From positions 806,001-870,000 of the forward strand of contig NZ_CP051230.1 of the NCBI RefSeq assembly GCF_017792385.1: 64,000 nucleotides of DNA, written 5' to 3'. Made by a program: the position numbers and the translations under genes. The notes beneath the pieces were generated by a model, which had not been told where the DNA came from, did not search any database, and saw only the letters and a program-made list of their open reading frames with translations. The DNA is from Hyphomonas sp. (GTDB lineage Bacteria > Pseudomonadota > Alphaproteobacteria > Caulobacterales > Hyphomonadaceae). Positions 9,539 to 17,292 of this stretch are shown here, in pieces (the first letter of the stretch is position 1; each line of letters begins with the position of its first letter).

Positions 9539-9817
9539 TCACCCAGCCTGCATCAGGCTGCCCACCCATTTGGTCGTGCCTGGCTGCATACCCTTGAATT
9601 TCGGCAGCGCCGCCAGACGCCCGACGAACAGCGCCTCCGGCGCGGCAAGCCGTTTGACATGGTGATAGAGTTTCGACTGGGTCTCCGGTGTCGAGACCAG
9701 GAACAGGCGTTCCTCCAGCTTGCGCGCCATGTGCGAGATGTTCGTCGCCTCCAGCGGTTTGCCGCCGGTGTAGTAGACGATGAACATGTCGGATCGGGGC
9801 CACTCGGCATCGTACAT
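9539..9817 (-). CDS. Hypothetical small protein
   Basis: A 92-residue protein with no recognised domain. Features seen are VYYTGGKPLEATNISHMARKLEE and a basic/aromatic C-terminus (PGTTKWVGSLM). An AGGAA ribosome site sits about 7 bases before the ATG at 9817. The alternative start at Met11 would give 82 residues. It is convergent with purA, 7 bases from its stop. No signal peptide or membrane segment. The gene looks real from its ribosome site and codon use; function unknown. Confidence 0.6.
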   Translation of the reverse strand: MYDAEWPRSDMFIVYYTGGKPLEATNISHMARKLEERLFLVSTPETQSKLYHHVKRLAAPEALFVGRLAALPKFKGMQPGTTKWVGSLMQAG

Positions 9818-9927
9818 TCTGGTTTCCTGCTGTGGAACTATTCCAGCTACGCAGCAATCCGGCTTTGGTTGCCTTCCATCGCAAACAAAACGCGCGAAGA
9901 TCGGGTGTCACAGCGTTGGACGGACCG

Positions 9928-11844
9928 TCACGATCCGATCGGATCATTGGTGACGGTCCGGATCGCCAGCACGCTGGGGCGTGGCGGCATGTCCGGGTTA
10001 AAATCCGGCCAGCGGGTTGTTGGCGTCTCGAAACTCGCCCGCTCTCCGTCTCCCGGATGCTGCACCGCGACGAACAGGGTCCGCCCGTCCGGCGAGAATT
10101 TGGGACCGCACACTTCGGCCCCGACCGGCGCGCGGAAGAAGGCACGACCGGTTCCGCGGCGCGCGCCGTCCGTCTCCATTGCCCACAAACCGTCCGCGGC
10201 ACCGGTATCGTCATTACCGTCCGTGGACACCCAGAGACGGCCGGACGGATCCACCGCGCAGTTGTCGGGACTGCCAAACCAGCCATTCTCGCTGGTCAAC
10301 GGATTCCACACCGCCCCTGCCCCGGGACGGGTCGGATCCCCACAGCGCACAAGAATGTCCCAGCGCGACCTTTCGGCGGTAAAATCCCCGTCCGGCTCGG
10401 AAATCTCGATAATATGGCCGAACACATTGTTCGCGCGCGGATTTGCGGCATCGATCTGGTCGGGGGTCCGGCGATTGTTGTTGGTCAGCATGACCCAGAC
10501 CCGTCCGGCAGACGGGTCGGGCTCGACATCTTCCGGACGATCCATGGGGGTTGCACCGAGCAGGTCAGCGGCACGCCGCGTTTCGATCAGGACATCCGCC
10601 TGGGACTCGAAGCCGTTTTCTGCCGTCAGTGGCCCAGCCCCATGTGTCAGCGCCATCCACTCGACTGTTCCATCCGCGTCGAACCGCGCCACATAAAGGG
10701 TCCCCTCATCCAGAAGGTCCCGGTTCGCCGAAGGGTTGCCAGGTTCGAACCGGCCAGCGGTGACGAATTTGTAGACATAGTCAAAACGCTGATCATCGCC
10801 CATATAGAGCACGACACGTCCATCCGGCGCGACGACGCTTTCGGCACCCTCATGCTTGAACCGCCCCAGCGCAGTGCGCTTTTTCGGCATGGACGCCGGG
10901 TCCATTGGATCGACCTCGACCACCCAGCCGAACCGGTTCGGTTCATTCGGTTCCTTGCCGACATCGAACCGGTCGAAGAAGCGCCCCCATTGGTACCAGC
11001 CGCCCGGCACGCCGTATCGCGCGCCATTGGCCTGTTCACGGTGTCCGTCCGTATAGGCGCCCAGGAAGTTGCCGTTGAAATTCTCTTCCGCCATCAGATA
11101 GGTGCCCCAGGGCGTGGTGCCGCCGGCGCAATTGTTCATCGTGCCCGCCACGCGCCGCCCGGATGGGTCCGCGCTGGTGCGCAGGCGAGGCGATCCGGCC
11201 GCCGGACCCGTCAGCTCCATCGGCGTGGCATGGGCCGTGATCCGCCGATTGTAGGGGGAGCCGATCACGGGCTGCCAGCCCTCCGGCGTCTCCACGATTT
11301 CGACCACTGTGCCGCCATGTGCCGCCATTTCCACGGCGCAGAGATCGCGTGTCATGCTGGCCGGATAGCTGCGCGCCACATTTGGAAACATCAGCGGAGT
11401 CGATGTGTATTCGTGATTGACACAGAGCAGGCCGCGTTGGCGGCCATCCGCATCCGGCGCGAGCGCGATGAAGCCGAGATAGTCGTTGTTGTAGCCGAAC
11501 TGGCGCAGCTGAGCGGCTTCGGTCTGGTGCGCCGGATCGAATTCAGGGCTGTCGGGGAACAAGGGGTCACCCCAGCGCAGAACGGTGTTTGCCTGATAGC
11601 CGGGCGGGATGTGATGAGTCTCATCCATGCCGCGCGATATTTCTTCAAAGGCGAAAGCGGCAGGCGGCTGAATGTTGCCGTCAACGCGCGTCGTCGCGGC
11701 GCACCCGGTTGCGGTCAGCCCTCCCAATGCGGCCATCCCGCCGAGGAATCCCCGGCGCGACAGGCGGGCCTCAATCACGTCGCCAATCGTGGAGGCGCCC
11801 TGCCCGATACGCGGATTGCTGGTCCTGTTTTCCGAATGATCCAT
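9928..11844 (-). CDS. PhoX-family (DUF839) phosphatase, Tat-exported
   Basis: A 638-residue periplasmic protein. A twin-arginine signal with a lipobox-like end is visible: RLSRRGFLGGMAALGG then LTATGCAA. The body is the DUF839/PhoX beta-propeller type, with LCVNHEYTSTPLMF near the start, the NCAGGTTPWGTYLMAEENF segment and YMGDDQRFDYVYKFV. Known PhoX enzymes are Ca/Fe-dependent phosphomonoesterases that release phosphate from organic esters. The ATG at 11844 is chosen because the longer frame adds a non-signal N-terminus in front of the Tat motif. No Pho box was recognised. Confidence 0.85.
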   Translation of the reverse strand: MDHSENRTSNPRIGQGASTIGDVIEARLSRRGFLGGMAALGGLTATGCAATTRVDGNIQPPAAFAFEEISRGMDETHHIPPGYQANTVLRWGDPLFPDSPEFDPAHQTEAAQLRQFGYNNDYLGFIALAPDADGRQRGLLCVNHEYTSTPLMFPNVARSYPASMTRDLCAVEMAAHGGTVVEIVETPEGWQPVIGSPYNRRITAHATPMELTGPAAGSPRLRTSADPSGRRVAGTMNNCAGGTTPWGTYLMAEENFNGNFLGAYTDGHREQANGARYGVPGGWYQWGRFFDRFDVGKEPNEPNRFGWVVEVDPMDPASMPKKRTALGRFKHEGAESVVAPDGRVVLYMGDDQRFDYVYKFVTAGRFEPGNPSANRDLLDEGTLYVARFDADGTVEWMALTHGAGPLTAENGFESQADVLIETRRAADLLGATPMDRPEDVEPDPSAGRVWVMLTNNNRRTPDQIDAANPRANNVFGHIIEISEPDGDFTAERSRWDILVRCGDPTRPGAGAVWNPLTSENGWFGSPDNCAVDPSGRLWVSTDGNDDTGAADGLWAMETDGARRGTGRAFFRAPVGAEVCGPKFSPDGRTLFVAVQHPGDGERASFETPTTRWPDFNPDMPPRPSVLAIRTVTNDPIGS

Positions 11845-11945
11845 GGTGTCGCCTCGCAAACTGATCGGGTCTCGTAACAGAGATTTGCGACACTTATGCT
11901 TCAAGGCATGAAGCAGTCAAAACGAGCGGGAAGCAGAAAACGACC

Positions 11946-12020
<75 letters not shown>

Positions 12021-12064
12021 GATCCAGTCGGAAGCAGGGGTAATGAATAATTCGGCGCGCGCCG

Positions 12065-12385
12065 TCAAGACGGGTTTGGCGGTGTAACGACGCAGAGGGC
12101 GATTTTCTGCAGTAGCGCGTCCGGTGTTTCCGGATCCTCGGCGAAGAACCAGACCTCACCAAACGGGTCATTGGCGGCAAACCCATACCCTTCACAGGTG
12201 AAACTCAGCCAGTGGCCCAGTTCCGAGGGCGTCAGGGACGTGATGGAAAGCCCATCCATTTGCGACAGGCGGAGCATGCAGGCGTCGAGCGACATCGTGG
12301 CAGGGGCATCGAAAAAATGCCGGCCGGCATCATGGCTTACGGATTTCAGCAGCTTGGGCGGCTCGTCGGAGGCGCCCCGGCTCAT
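12065..12385 (-). CDS. Hypothetical protein coupled to cpdR
   Basis: A 106-residue acidic protein with no recognised domain. It contains a conserved-looking core (LSFTCEGYGFAANDPFGEVWFFAEDPETP). Its ATG overlaps the cpdR stop by one base (TGATG), so it is likely translated in tandem with CpdR. No signal peptide or membrane helix. Its role, perhaps linked to the CpdR signalling path, is inferred only from coupling. Confidence 0.6.
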   Translation of the reverse strand: MSRGASDEPPKLLKSVSHDAGRHFFDAPATMSLDACMLRLSQMDGLSITSLTPSELGHWLSFTCEGYGFAANDPFGEVWFFAEDPETPDALLQKIALCVVTPPNPS

Positions 12386-12744
12386 CAGGCGGCCATCACC
12401 TTGTCGACCTCGTCGACGATTTCCCGAAGGTGGAACGGCTTGGACAGGACCTTCGCGCCGGCAGGTGTGGGCGCGCCGGACGACAATGCGACGGCGGCGA
12501 AGCCGGTGATGAAGACGATCTTCATGGCCGGATCGAGCTCCGCACCGCGGCGGGCCAGTTCGATCCCGTCCAGGCCGGGCATCACGATATCGGTCAGCAA
12601 AAGGTCGAAGACTTCCCGCTCCAGCGCCGAAAGCGCGCTCTCCCCATCGGCATAATCCTGAACCTCATGACCGGCGCGGCGCAGGGCGGCCGCCAGGAAC
12701 ATGCGCATGGAGTCATCATCTTCGGCCAGCAGAATCTTGGTCAC
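12385..12744 (-). CDS. cpdR: Response regulator CpdR
   Basis: A stand-alone receiver domain of 119 residues. The acidic pocket (LLAEDDDS, residues 5-12), the phospho-acceptor Asp in LLTDIVMPGLDG (near 51) and the Lys in VLSKPFHL (near 103) are present. In Caulobacter, CpdR is phosphorylated through the CckA-ChpT relay. The unphosphorylated form recruits ClpXP to degrade cell-cycle proteins. The match in length and in the IVMPGLDGIELARRG segment is close to CpdR. The small gene downstream starts on the last base of its stop codon. Confidence 0.88.
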   Translation of the reverse strand: MTKILLAEDDDSMRMFLAAALRRAGHEVQDYADGESALSALEREVFDLLLTDIVMPGLDGIELARRGAELDPAMKIVFITGFAAVALSSGAPTPAGAKVLSKPFHLREIVDEVDKVMAA

Positions 12745-12901
12745 GCGGAAAGCCCTCTTCTCGGTAGAACCCTAAGCATAAAGACGCAGTTCGGTAAATC
12801 AGGGGTGAATGATACGGACGGGAAACCATATTCGCTCTGCCTGACTGCACGGCACGGCGAAAAGGCTTGACCTTCCTGCAAACCACGAAACGATAAGGTG
12901 A

Positions 12902-13837
12902 ATGACCGAAGCGCCCCAATTCCTGGACCGGACCGACACTAGCCCCGTGCCGCATGCGCCGACGACGCCGACCGATCAGGATGGCGCGGTGCGCTATGGC
13001 CTGCCCTATCGCCTGGAACTGCCCGAAACGCTGGATGTCCCGGTCATTTTCGCCTCTCCGCATTCCGGCAGCCTGTATCCGGACGAGATGCAGTCAGCGC
13101 TCTGTGTGCCGTTGCAGACATTGCGCCGCACGGAAGATGCCTTCGTCGACAAATTGTTCGCGGATGTGCCGGGAAAGGGCGCCATGCTGCTGGCGGCACG
13201 CTATGCCCGCAGCGTTGCCGACCTGAACCGAGATCCGCGGGAACTGGACCCGGACATGTTCGTTGACGGCCCGCCGCGGGCCTGCGGCCTGCCGACGGCC
13301 CGCGTCGAGGCCGGCCTTGGCTGCCTGCCCCGTGTGGCCGCCCGCGGGGAACGGATCTATGGCCGTCGCCTCAGCCGCGCTGAAGGCGAGGCTCGCCTGA
13401 CCGGAATTCACGATGTCTATCACCAATTCCTCGCCACGGAGCTAAGCCAGCTGGCGGAACGCCATGGCCGCGCCTTCCTGATCGATTGCCATTCCATGCC
13501 CAGCATTCAGCCCGGCCGCCGGAATCTGGCCGATATCGTTCTGGGCGACCGCTTCGGCTCCAGCTGCGATCCGCGCCTGACAGGCCGCATAGAACGCGCC
13601 TTCCGGGCCCGCGGCCTCAGCGTCGCGCGCAATGCGCCCTATGCCGGCGGCTACACGACCCGCCGCTATGGCCGCCCCAAGCGGGACCTTCACGCCGTCC
13701 AGATCGAGATCAATCGGGGCCTTTACATGGACGAGCACGCTGTGGCGGTTGCTTCGGGCTTTGACCACGTACAGCAGCTGATTTCAGAAGTGGTCGAGGA
13801 AATCCTGCTTGTGGCCGGACAGATCGGGCCCCGCTGA
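12902..13837 (+). CDS. N-formylglutamate amidohydrolase family protein
   Basis: A 311-residue zinc-type hydrolase. The family signature is seen in VIFASPHSGSLYPDEM (near residues 48-63), DLNRDPRELD, and LIDCHSMPS followed by DIVLGDRFGSSCD. The late ARNAPYAGGYTTRRYGRP and QIEINRGLYMDE segments are also typical. HutG-type members hydrolyse N-formylglutamate in histidine breakdown, but no other hut genes are nearby, so the substrate is uncertain. It is divergent from cpdR. The start has a weak ribosome site (GATAAGGTGA) within 6 bases. Confidence 0.88.
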   Translation: MTEAPQFLDRTDTSPVPHAPTTPTDQDGAVRYGLPYRLELPETLDVPVIFASPHSGSLYPDEMQSALCVPLQTLRRTEDAFVDKLFADVPGKGAMLLAARYARSVADLNRDPRELDPDMFVDGPPRACGLPTARVEAGLGCLPRVAARGERIYGRRLSRAEGEARLTGIHDVYHQFLATELSQLAERHGRAFLIDCHSMPSIQPGRRNLADIVLGDRFGSSCDPRLTGRIERAFRARGLSVARNAPYAGGYTTRRYGRPKRDLHAVQIEINRGLYMDEHAVAVASGFDHVQQLISEVVEEILLVAGQIGPR

Positions 13838-13883
13838 TCCGGATTGATCCGGACAGCCACGCCCAGCCCCTTGATTCATTTCC

Positions 13884-13915
13884 AAAAAAAAAGGCCGCGC
13901 TCCGAAAGCGCGGCC
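13884..13915 (-). terminator. Rho-independent terminator of the small RNA
   Basis: Perfect GC-rich stem GGCCGCGC/GCGCGGCC (13893-13915) with poly-A on its left (13884-13892), which is a U tract on the minus strand. No minus-strand protein gene lies just upstream, so it serves the sRNA. Confidence 0.85.
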
Positions 13916-13965
13916 AAGGTCAAAGGGAGGAAACGCCAGAGGCGTCTGCACCGGAGTGCAGGACC
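13884..13965 (-). ncRNA. mmgR: MmgR/ar8 (suhB)-type small RNA
   Basis: On the minus strand the ten-base sequence TTTCCTCCCT (13924-13933 on the plus strand as AGGGAGGAAA) is the conserved single-stranded core known for alphaproteobacterial MmgR/ar8 RNAs. It is flanked upstream by two hairpins (plus-strand 13947-13960 and 13933-13945) and downstream by a perfect terminator (stem 13893-13915, then nine T). Boxes resembling TTGCGT and CATAAA lie just upstream (about 13972-14000), so the RNA would be about 80 nt. In S. meliloti, MmgR limits polyhydroxybutyrate accumulation. The exact 5' end is inferred. Confidence 0.65.
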
Positions 13966-14136
13966 AGATTTATGTTGCGCCGCACAAAACGCAACAGCTG
14001 AATCGGCAATTCGCTGTTTTTTGAATCACCCGCCCAAGATTTGTGCAAAACTGACCATCGGCACGCCATTTGCGAGGGATCGGCCACACCATCCCGAATT
14101 GGGACTGATACCGGTCCCATCCGCAAGGAGCTGAAT

Positions 14137-14532
14137 ATGGCTGACGAAACAGACCTGCACGTGGGCAAACGCCTCCGCCGCCGCCGCCGACTGCTTGGCA
14201 TGACCCAGCAGGACCTTGCGAGCCAGGTTGGCGTGCGATTCCAGCAGATCCAGAAATATGAGTGCGGCGCCAATCGCATCACCGCCTCCCGCCTGTACGA
14301 ACTCGCCAAGGCGATGAACGTGTCGGTGCAATATTTCTTCGACGGCATTCCCGCCAGCGATGCCCCGGATGCTGCCAATGACGCCGAACGCATGGAAGGC
14401 GACATCCTTTCGCAAAAGGAAACGCTGGAACTGGTCCGGGCCTATTACCGGCTTGGCGAGCGCCCGCGCAAACGCCTGCTGGAGCTGGCCAAGGCGCTCG
14501 AAGGCGACACCAGCAATACCGGCGTCGCTTGA
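14137..14532 (+). CDS. XRE-family transcriptional regulator
   Basis: A 131-residue protein with an HTH_3 domain at residues about 8-65: VGKRLRRRRRLLGMTQQDLA, then VRFQQIQKYECGANRITASRL, then a YELAKAMNVSVQYFFDG tail. This arrangement is very common in Alphaproteobacteria as a single-copy regulator. The C-terminal half (ETLELVRAYYRLGERPRKRLLEL) is a helical dimer/effector segment. The start at 14137 is set by CAAGGAGC 8 bases upstream; an upstream in-frame start at 14041 would extend through the ribosome site. Its targets are unknown. The hisN-type gene follows after 33 bases and may share the transcript. Confidence 0.85.
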   Translation: MADETDLHVGKRLRRRRRLLGMTQQDLASQVGVRFQQIQKYECGANRITASRLYELAKAMNVSVQYFFDGIPASDAPDAANDAERMEGDILSQKETLELVRAYYRLGERPRKRLLELAKALEGDTSNTGVA

Positions 14533-14565
14533 CGCTGCGCACGGCGCGGGGCAATCCCTGCGCCG

Positions 14566-15384
14566 ATGAGCACTCCCTTTTCCCTTGAAGACGAGTTGGC
14601 CTTTGCGGGCCGGCTGGCAGATGCGGCCCGGACAGCGATCCGGCCGCATTTTCGCGCTTTGGATGGTGTTGACGGCAAGACGGGCGGCCCGGCCCAGTTC
14701 GGGTTTGACCCGGTCACCGCAGCCGACACCGGCGCCGAGCGCGCCATGCGCGACCTGATCGCGGCGGAGCGGCCGGACCATGGCGTCATCGGGGAAGAGT
14801 TCGAGGACATCCCGTCCCGCAACGGCCTGACCTGGCTGCTGGACCCGGTCGATGGCACGCGCGCCTTCGTGGCCGGCCTGCCCAGTTGGACCACGCTGAT
14901 CGCCCTATGCGACGAAGAGGGCACACCGCTGATCGGCATCATTGACCAGCCCGTGCTGGATGAGCGCTATCTTGGCTGGCCGGGCGGCGCGGCCCTGCAA
15001 CAGGCGGGCACGCAGACCCCGATCCGGGTATCGGGCTGCCGCGACCTGCGCGAAGCCGTCATCTCGACCACCGACCCGTTCATCCTGAACCCCGCAGAAC
15101 AGGGCGCATGGACCCATTTGCGGGCCACGGCCCGTATCAGCCGGTATGGCCTGGATGCCTATGCCTATGCCCGGCTGGCAGCCGGCACGATCGACCTGGT
15201 TGCGGAAAGCGGGCTGAAGGCCTGGGATATTGCGGCCCTGATCCCGGTCGTGCGCGGGGCCGGCGGCCTGGCGACAGACTGGCGCGGCAATGCGCCGAGA
15301 CTGGGCGGCCAGATCGTCTGCTGCGCCAGCCAGGACATTCTGGATCAGGCCCTGCTGGCCCTGCGCCGGTCCGCCGAGATTTGA
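14566..15384 (+). CDS. hisN: Histidinol-phosphatase / inositol monophosphatase family (HisN type)
   Basis: A 272-residue Mg-dependent phosphatase of the IMPase superfamily. The metal site is GVIGEEFED (near residues 64-72) and WLLDPVDGTRAFVAGLPSW (near 86-104); the second site is LKAWDIAALIPVVRGAGG. The TRAFVAGLPSW form after DPVDG is typical for HisN-type histidinol phosphatases rather than SuhB. The first residues (STPFSLEDELAFAGRLADAAR) align with that group. It would dephosphorylate histidinol phosphate in histidine synthesis. No other his genes are near. Confidence 0.85.
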   Translation: MSTPFSLEDELAFAGRLADAARTAIRPHFRALDGVDGKTGGPAQFGFDPVTAADTGAERAMRDLIAAERPDHGVIGEEFEDIPSRNGLTWLLDPVDGTRAFVAGLPSWTTLIALCDEEGTPLIGIIDQPVLDERYLGWPGGAALQQAGTQTPIRVSGCRDLREAVISTTDPFILNPAEQGAWTHLRATARISRYGLDAYAYARLAAGTIDLVAESGLKAWDIAALIPVVRGAGGLATDWRGNAPRLGGQIVCCASQDILDQALLALRRSAEI

Positions 15385-15400
15385 GCCCGCCGGACGGCGC

Positions 15401-16405
15401 CTAGGGGCCCTCGACCGTGTGGCCCCGCGCTTCCAGCATGTCGATCACGCTGTCCTCACCGGCCAGATGGCCTGCGCCGACCGCGATCAGCCGCGTCCCC
15501 GGCGTGTCCAGCATGGCTTCGATCTTGCCGACCCAGATTTCGTTGCGCGATTTCAGCAGCGCATCATAAACCTCGTCCGACCCCATCATGTCCGGATTGG
15601 CCATCAGCAGGCCGATGCCATGCACATCGCCATCCACCCATTCGGATACGAGTGTGTCGAGCACTTCGCCGCCTTCCTCGATGGATTCGGCAGACCCGAT
15701 CAGGAAGTCCACCTGCACATCCATCGGCAGATCGGCAAACCGTCCGAGTTGCTCCTCAATGGTCTCCAGATAGGCCAGCGACTTGCCCGCGGCGCGCGCC
15801 TCGGCGCCCAGCACCATTTCGACCCCGGAATTCGGATCATAGCCTTCTTTCTGGATCTGCAGGACGGACAGGTTCACCGCCGCCCACCAGGGCTGCATCG
15901 GCTGGACCGCGCCCAGCGGCATGCCGACATGATCCAGCGCCTTCTGCAATTCACCGCGTTCCACTTCGTCCAGCAGGCTGGTCAGCTGCTGCCCGCCTTC
16001 CAGCATGCCTTCGGTGGATATGAACCGCATCATTTCCGATGCCGCCGCCTGGCTTGTCACATCGGCTTCGAACACGACCGTGTCCGCCTCGGCAAACGCG
16101 GCATCGATCGCATCGCTGCGCCAGTCGAGATCCGGCCGCAACAGGTGGACCGTGCCGAGCATGTAGAGCGTCGTATCCTCATCCGACAGCGTCCAGAGCG
16201 CCGGCGTCCCTGCCCCGCGGGAGGCTTCCGCCTCCGCCAGCGCGGCCGCATAGGCCGCCTTCTGGGCCTCGAGTTGTGCGGCGCGACTCTCGGCCGTCTG
16301 CGCCGCCGGGGCGGGCGCAGGCGCATCCGCCTTCGGGCCGCAGCCGGACAGGCTGAACGCAAGCGCCAGGGCGGCGCCTGTCATGGCAAGGGAAACTCTC
16401 CGCAT
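15401..16405 (-). CDS. TraB/GumN-family lipoprotein
   Basis: A 334-residue exported protein. The signal peptide ends in the lipobox LSGC (near residue 22), followed by an Ala/Pro linker. The TraB/GumN domain is seen in LWTLSDEDTTLYMLGTVHLLRPD (conserved GTxH motif), FEADV, the long middle helices and the final LIAVGAGHLAGEDSVIDML. Family members are suggested metalloproteases with two His-containing GxxH motifs; the biological role is not established. The start at 16405 is preferred because the longer frame adds a Pro-rich stretch before the signal peptide. It is convergent with hisN. Confidence 0.82.
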   Translation of the reverse strand: MRRVSLAMTGAALALAFSLSGCGPKADAPAPAPAAQTAESRAAQLEAQKAAYAAALAEAEASRGAGTPALWTLSDEDTTLYMLGTVHLLRPDLDWRSDAIDAAFAEADTVVFEADVTSQAAASEMMRFISTEGMLEGGQQLTSLLDEVERGELQKALDHVGMPLGAVQPMQPWWAAVNLSVLQIQKEGYDPNSGVEMVLGAEARAAGKSLAYLETIEEQLGRFADLPMDVQVDFLIGSAESIEEGGEVLDTLVSEWVDGDVHGIGLLMANPDMMGSDEVYDALLKSRNEIWVGKIEAMLDTPGTRLIAVGAGHLAGEDSVIDMLEARGHTVEGP

Positions 16406-16538
16406 GAATTGGCTCCTGAAAATTCCGGGACATCCAGACCTAGCCCAATCCGGCGGCGGCGCAAGCACCGCGTGCGGCGGGAACCGCATTCCGGCGTTGC
16501 ACTCTCCGGCCGCTTGCCGTATTCACCGGCTTCGGCTG

Positions 16539-16584
16539 GCACCCATAGCTCAGCTGGATAGAGCGCTGCCCTCCGAAGGCGGAT
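16539..16584 (+). pseudogene. tRNA-Arg(CCG) 5' half, copy 1
   Basis: It begins GCACCCA, then TAGCTCAGCTGGATAGAGC and a complete anticodon arm CTGCC-CTCCGAA-GGCGG (anticodon CCG). After the anticodon stem the tRNA homology stops: the expected T arm and acceptor 3' strand are missing and unrelated sequence follows (ATGTCAAG...). It is a truncated gene, presumably cut by integration at or just after the anticodon loop. Confidence 0.75.
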
Positions 16585-16682
16585 GTCAAGTCTGGCGATG
16601 GTTGTTGGTGTTGGAAGAAAGAAGTGACTAAACAACGGTTTGAGCGGATGTCGGGTTCGCTCTTCAGGCCGACGAAAATCTC

Positions 16683-16703
16683 GCGTAAGCATGGCGTAAG
16701 CAT
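16683..16703. repeat. Paired 11-bp-period direct repeat (candidate integrase arm sites)
   Basis: GCGTAAGCAT occurs at 16683-16692 and again at 16694-16703, 15 bases before the second tRNA fragment. A similar pair with different sequence precedes the third tRNA. Paired short repeats at one-helical-turn spacing next to a tRNA fit tyrosine-integrase arm-binding sites; this is inference. Confidence 0.5.
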
Positions 16704-16717
16704 CTCGCGAACGGTAT

Positions 16718-16759
16718 GCACCCGTAGCTCAGCTGGATAGAGCGTCGCCCTCCGAAGCC
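16718..16759 (+). pseudogene. tRNA-Arg(CCG) 5' half, copy 2
   Basis: It begins GCACCCGTAGCTCAGCTGG and runs to CTCCGAAG, again with a CCG anticodon, after which the anticodon stem fails to close (CGCC against CCGG) and no T arm follows. The bases after it (GGGTGTCAAG) resemble those after copy 1 (GGATGTCAAG), suggesting both breaks arose at the same kind of crossover site. Confidence 0.75.
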
Positions 16760-16864
16760 GGGTGTCAAGCGGTTTGAAGGAAAAGGTGCAGAGAAGGAAA
16801 AAATAAAACTGTCAAAGACTTAGCTTGATGCTTGCCTATGACGCTCTATTGAGGAAATTACAAA

Positions 16865-16884
16865 GGTAACACATAGGTAACACC
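16865..16884. repeat. Paired 11-bp-period direct repeat before the intact tRNA-Arg
   Basis: GGTAACACA (16865-16873) and GGTAACACC (16876-16884), 11 bases apart and 14 bases before the intact tRNA-Arg. The layout mirrors the pair at 16683-16703. Candidate arm-type sites of a tyrosine integrase. Confidence 0.5.
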
Positions 16885-16897
16885 GAAATCGATTTGC

Positions 16898-16974
16898 GGT
16901 CCCTTAGCTCAGCTGGATAGAGCGCTACCCTCCGAAGGTAGAGGCCATTGGTTCGAATCCAATAGGGACCGCCA
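16898..16974 (+). tRNA. tRNA-Arg (CCG), intact, with encoded CCA
   Basis: A full cloverleaf: acceptor GGTCCCT/AGGGACC, D arm GCTC/GAGC, anticodon stem CTACC/GGTAG with loop CTCCGAA (anticodon CCG), T arm ATTGG-TTCGAAT-CCAAT, discriminator G and CCA at 16972-16974. Its acceptor differs from the two truncated copies (GGTCCCT against GCACCC), while its D arm and anticodon loop are identical to theirs. The ICE begins right after its 3' end. Confidence 0.93.
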
Positions 16975-17232
16975 CTTCTCACTTTGAAAAATTAACTGGC
17001 ATAGTGAGGCCACCCATTGTCCAAACTATCATTTTATTCTCTTGTAGATGGCGATGTCGGTACGCTCGTAACAGACTAACTCGCAATCGTATTCCCCTGA
17101 GTGGATGAAGTTAAACAGTGCCACTCTGAAAATCGATTTGTGTTGCTACTATTTCTAACTTGAGATGCGTTGGACGAGTTCTGCCGCGTCTATTCCATCT
17201 ACCATTTCCAGTCCTAGCTTTAGTCAAGAACT
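16975..17232. other. Non-coding left end of the ICE
   Basis: A 258-base AT-rich stretch between the tRNA 3' end and the imu promoter region. No convincing frame, RNA or clear repeat was found in it. Confidence 0.6.
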
Positions 17233-17274
17233 TTGCTGAAACTCATATACCTCTTGACTCTTGCTCCTCAAAAA

Positions 17275-17289
17275 GAACAAAATAAGAAC
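17275..17289 (+). promoter_or_regulatory. LexA (SOS) box of imuA-imuB-dnaE2
   Basis: GAAC (17275-17278), seven bases, GAAC (17286-17289): a perfect alphaproteobacterial LexA site (GAAC-N7-GAAC). It ends three bases before the imuA ATG at 17293. A TTGACT box lies upstream (17254-17259), so bound LexA would cover the -10 region and start codon. Confidence 0.85.
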
Positions 17290-17292
17290 ATA

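Noticed and set aside
9832..11877. 681-codon plus-strand frame
   Set aside because: Antisense to the PhoX-type gene, which has a Tat signal and recognisable core. No ribosome site.
16539..16780. Two further functional tRNA-Arg genes
   Set aside because: Both lack the T arm and the 3' acceptor strand, so they cannot give a tRNA.
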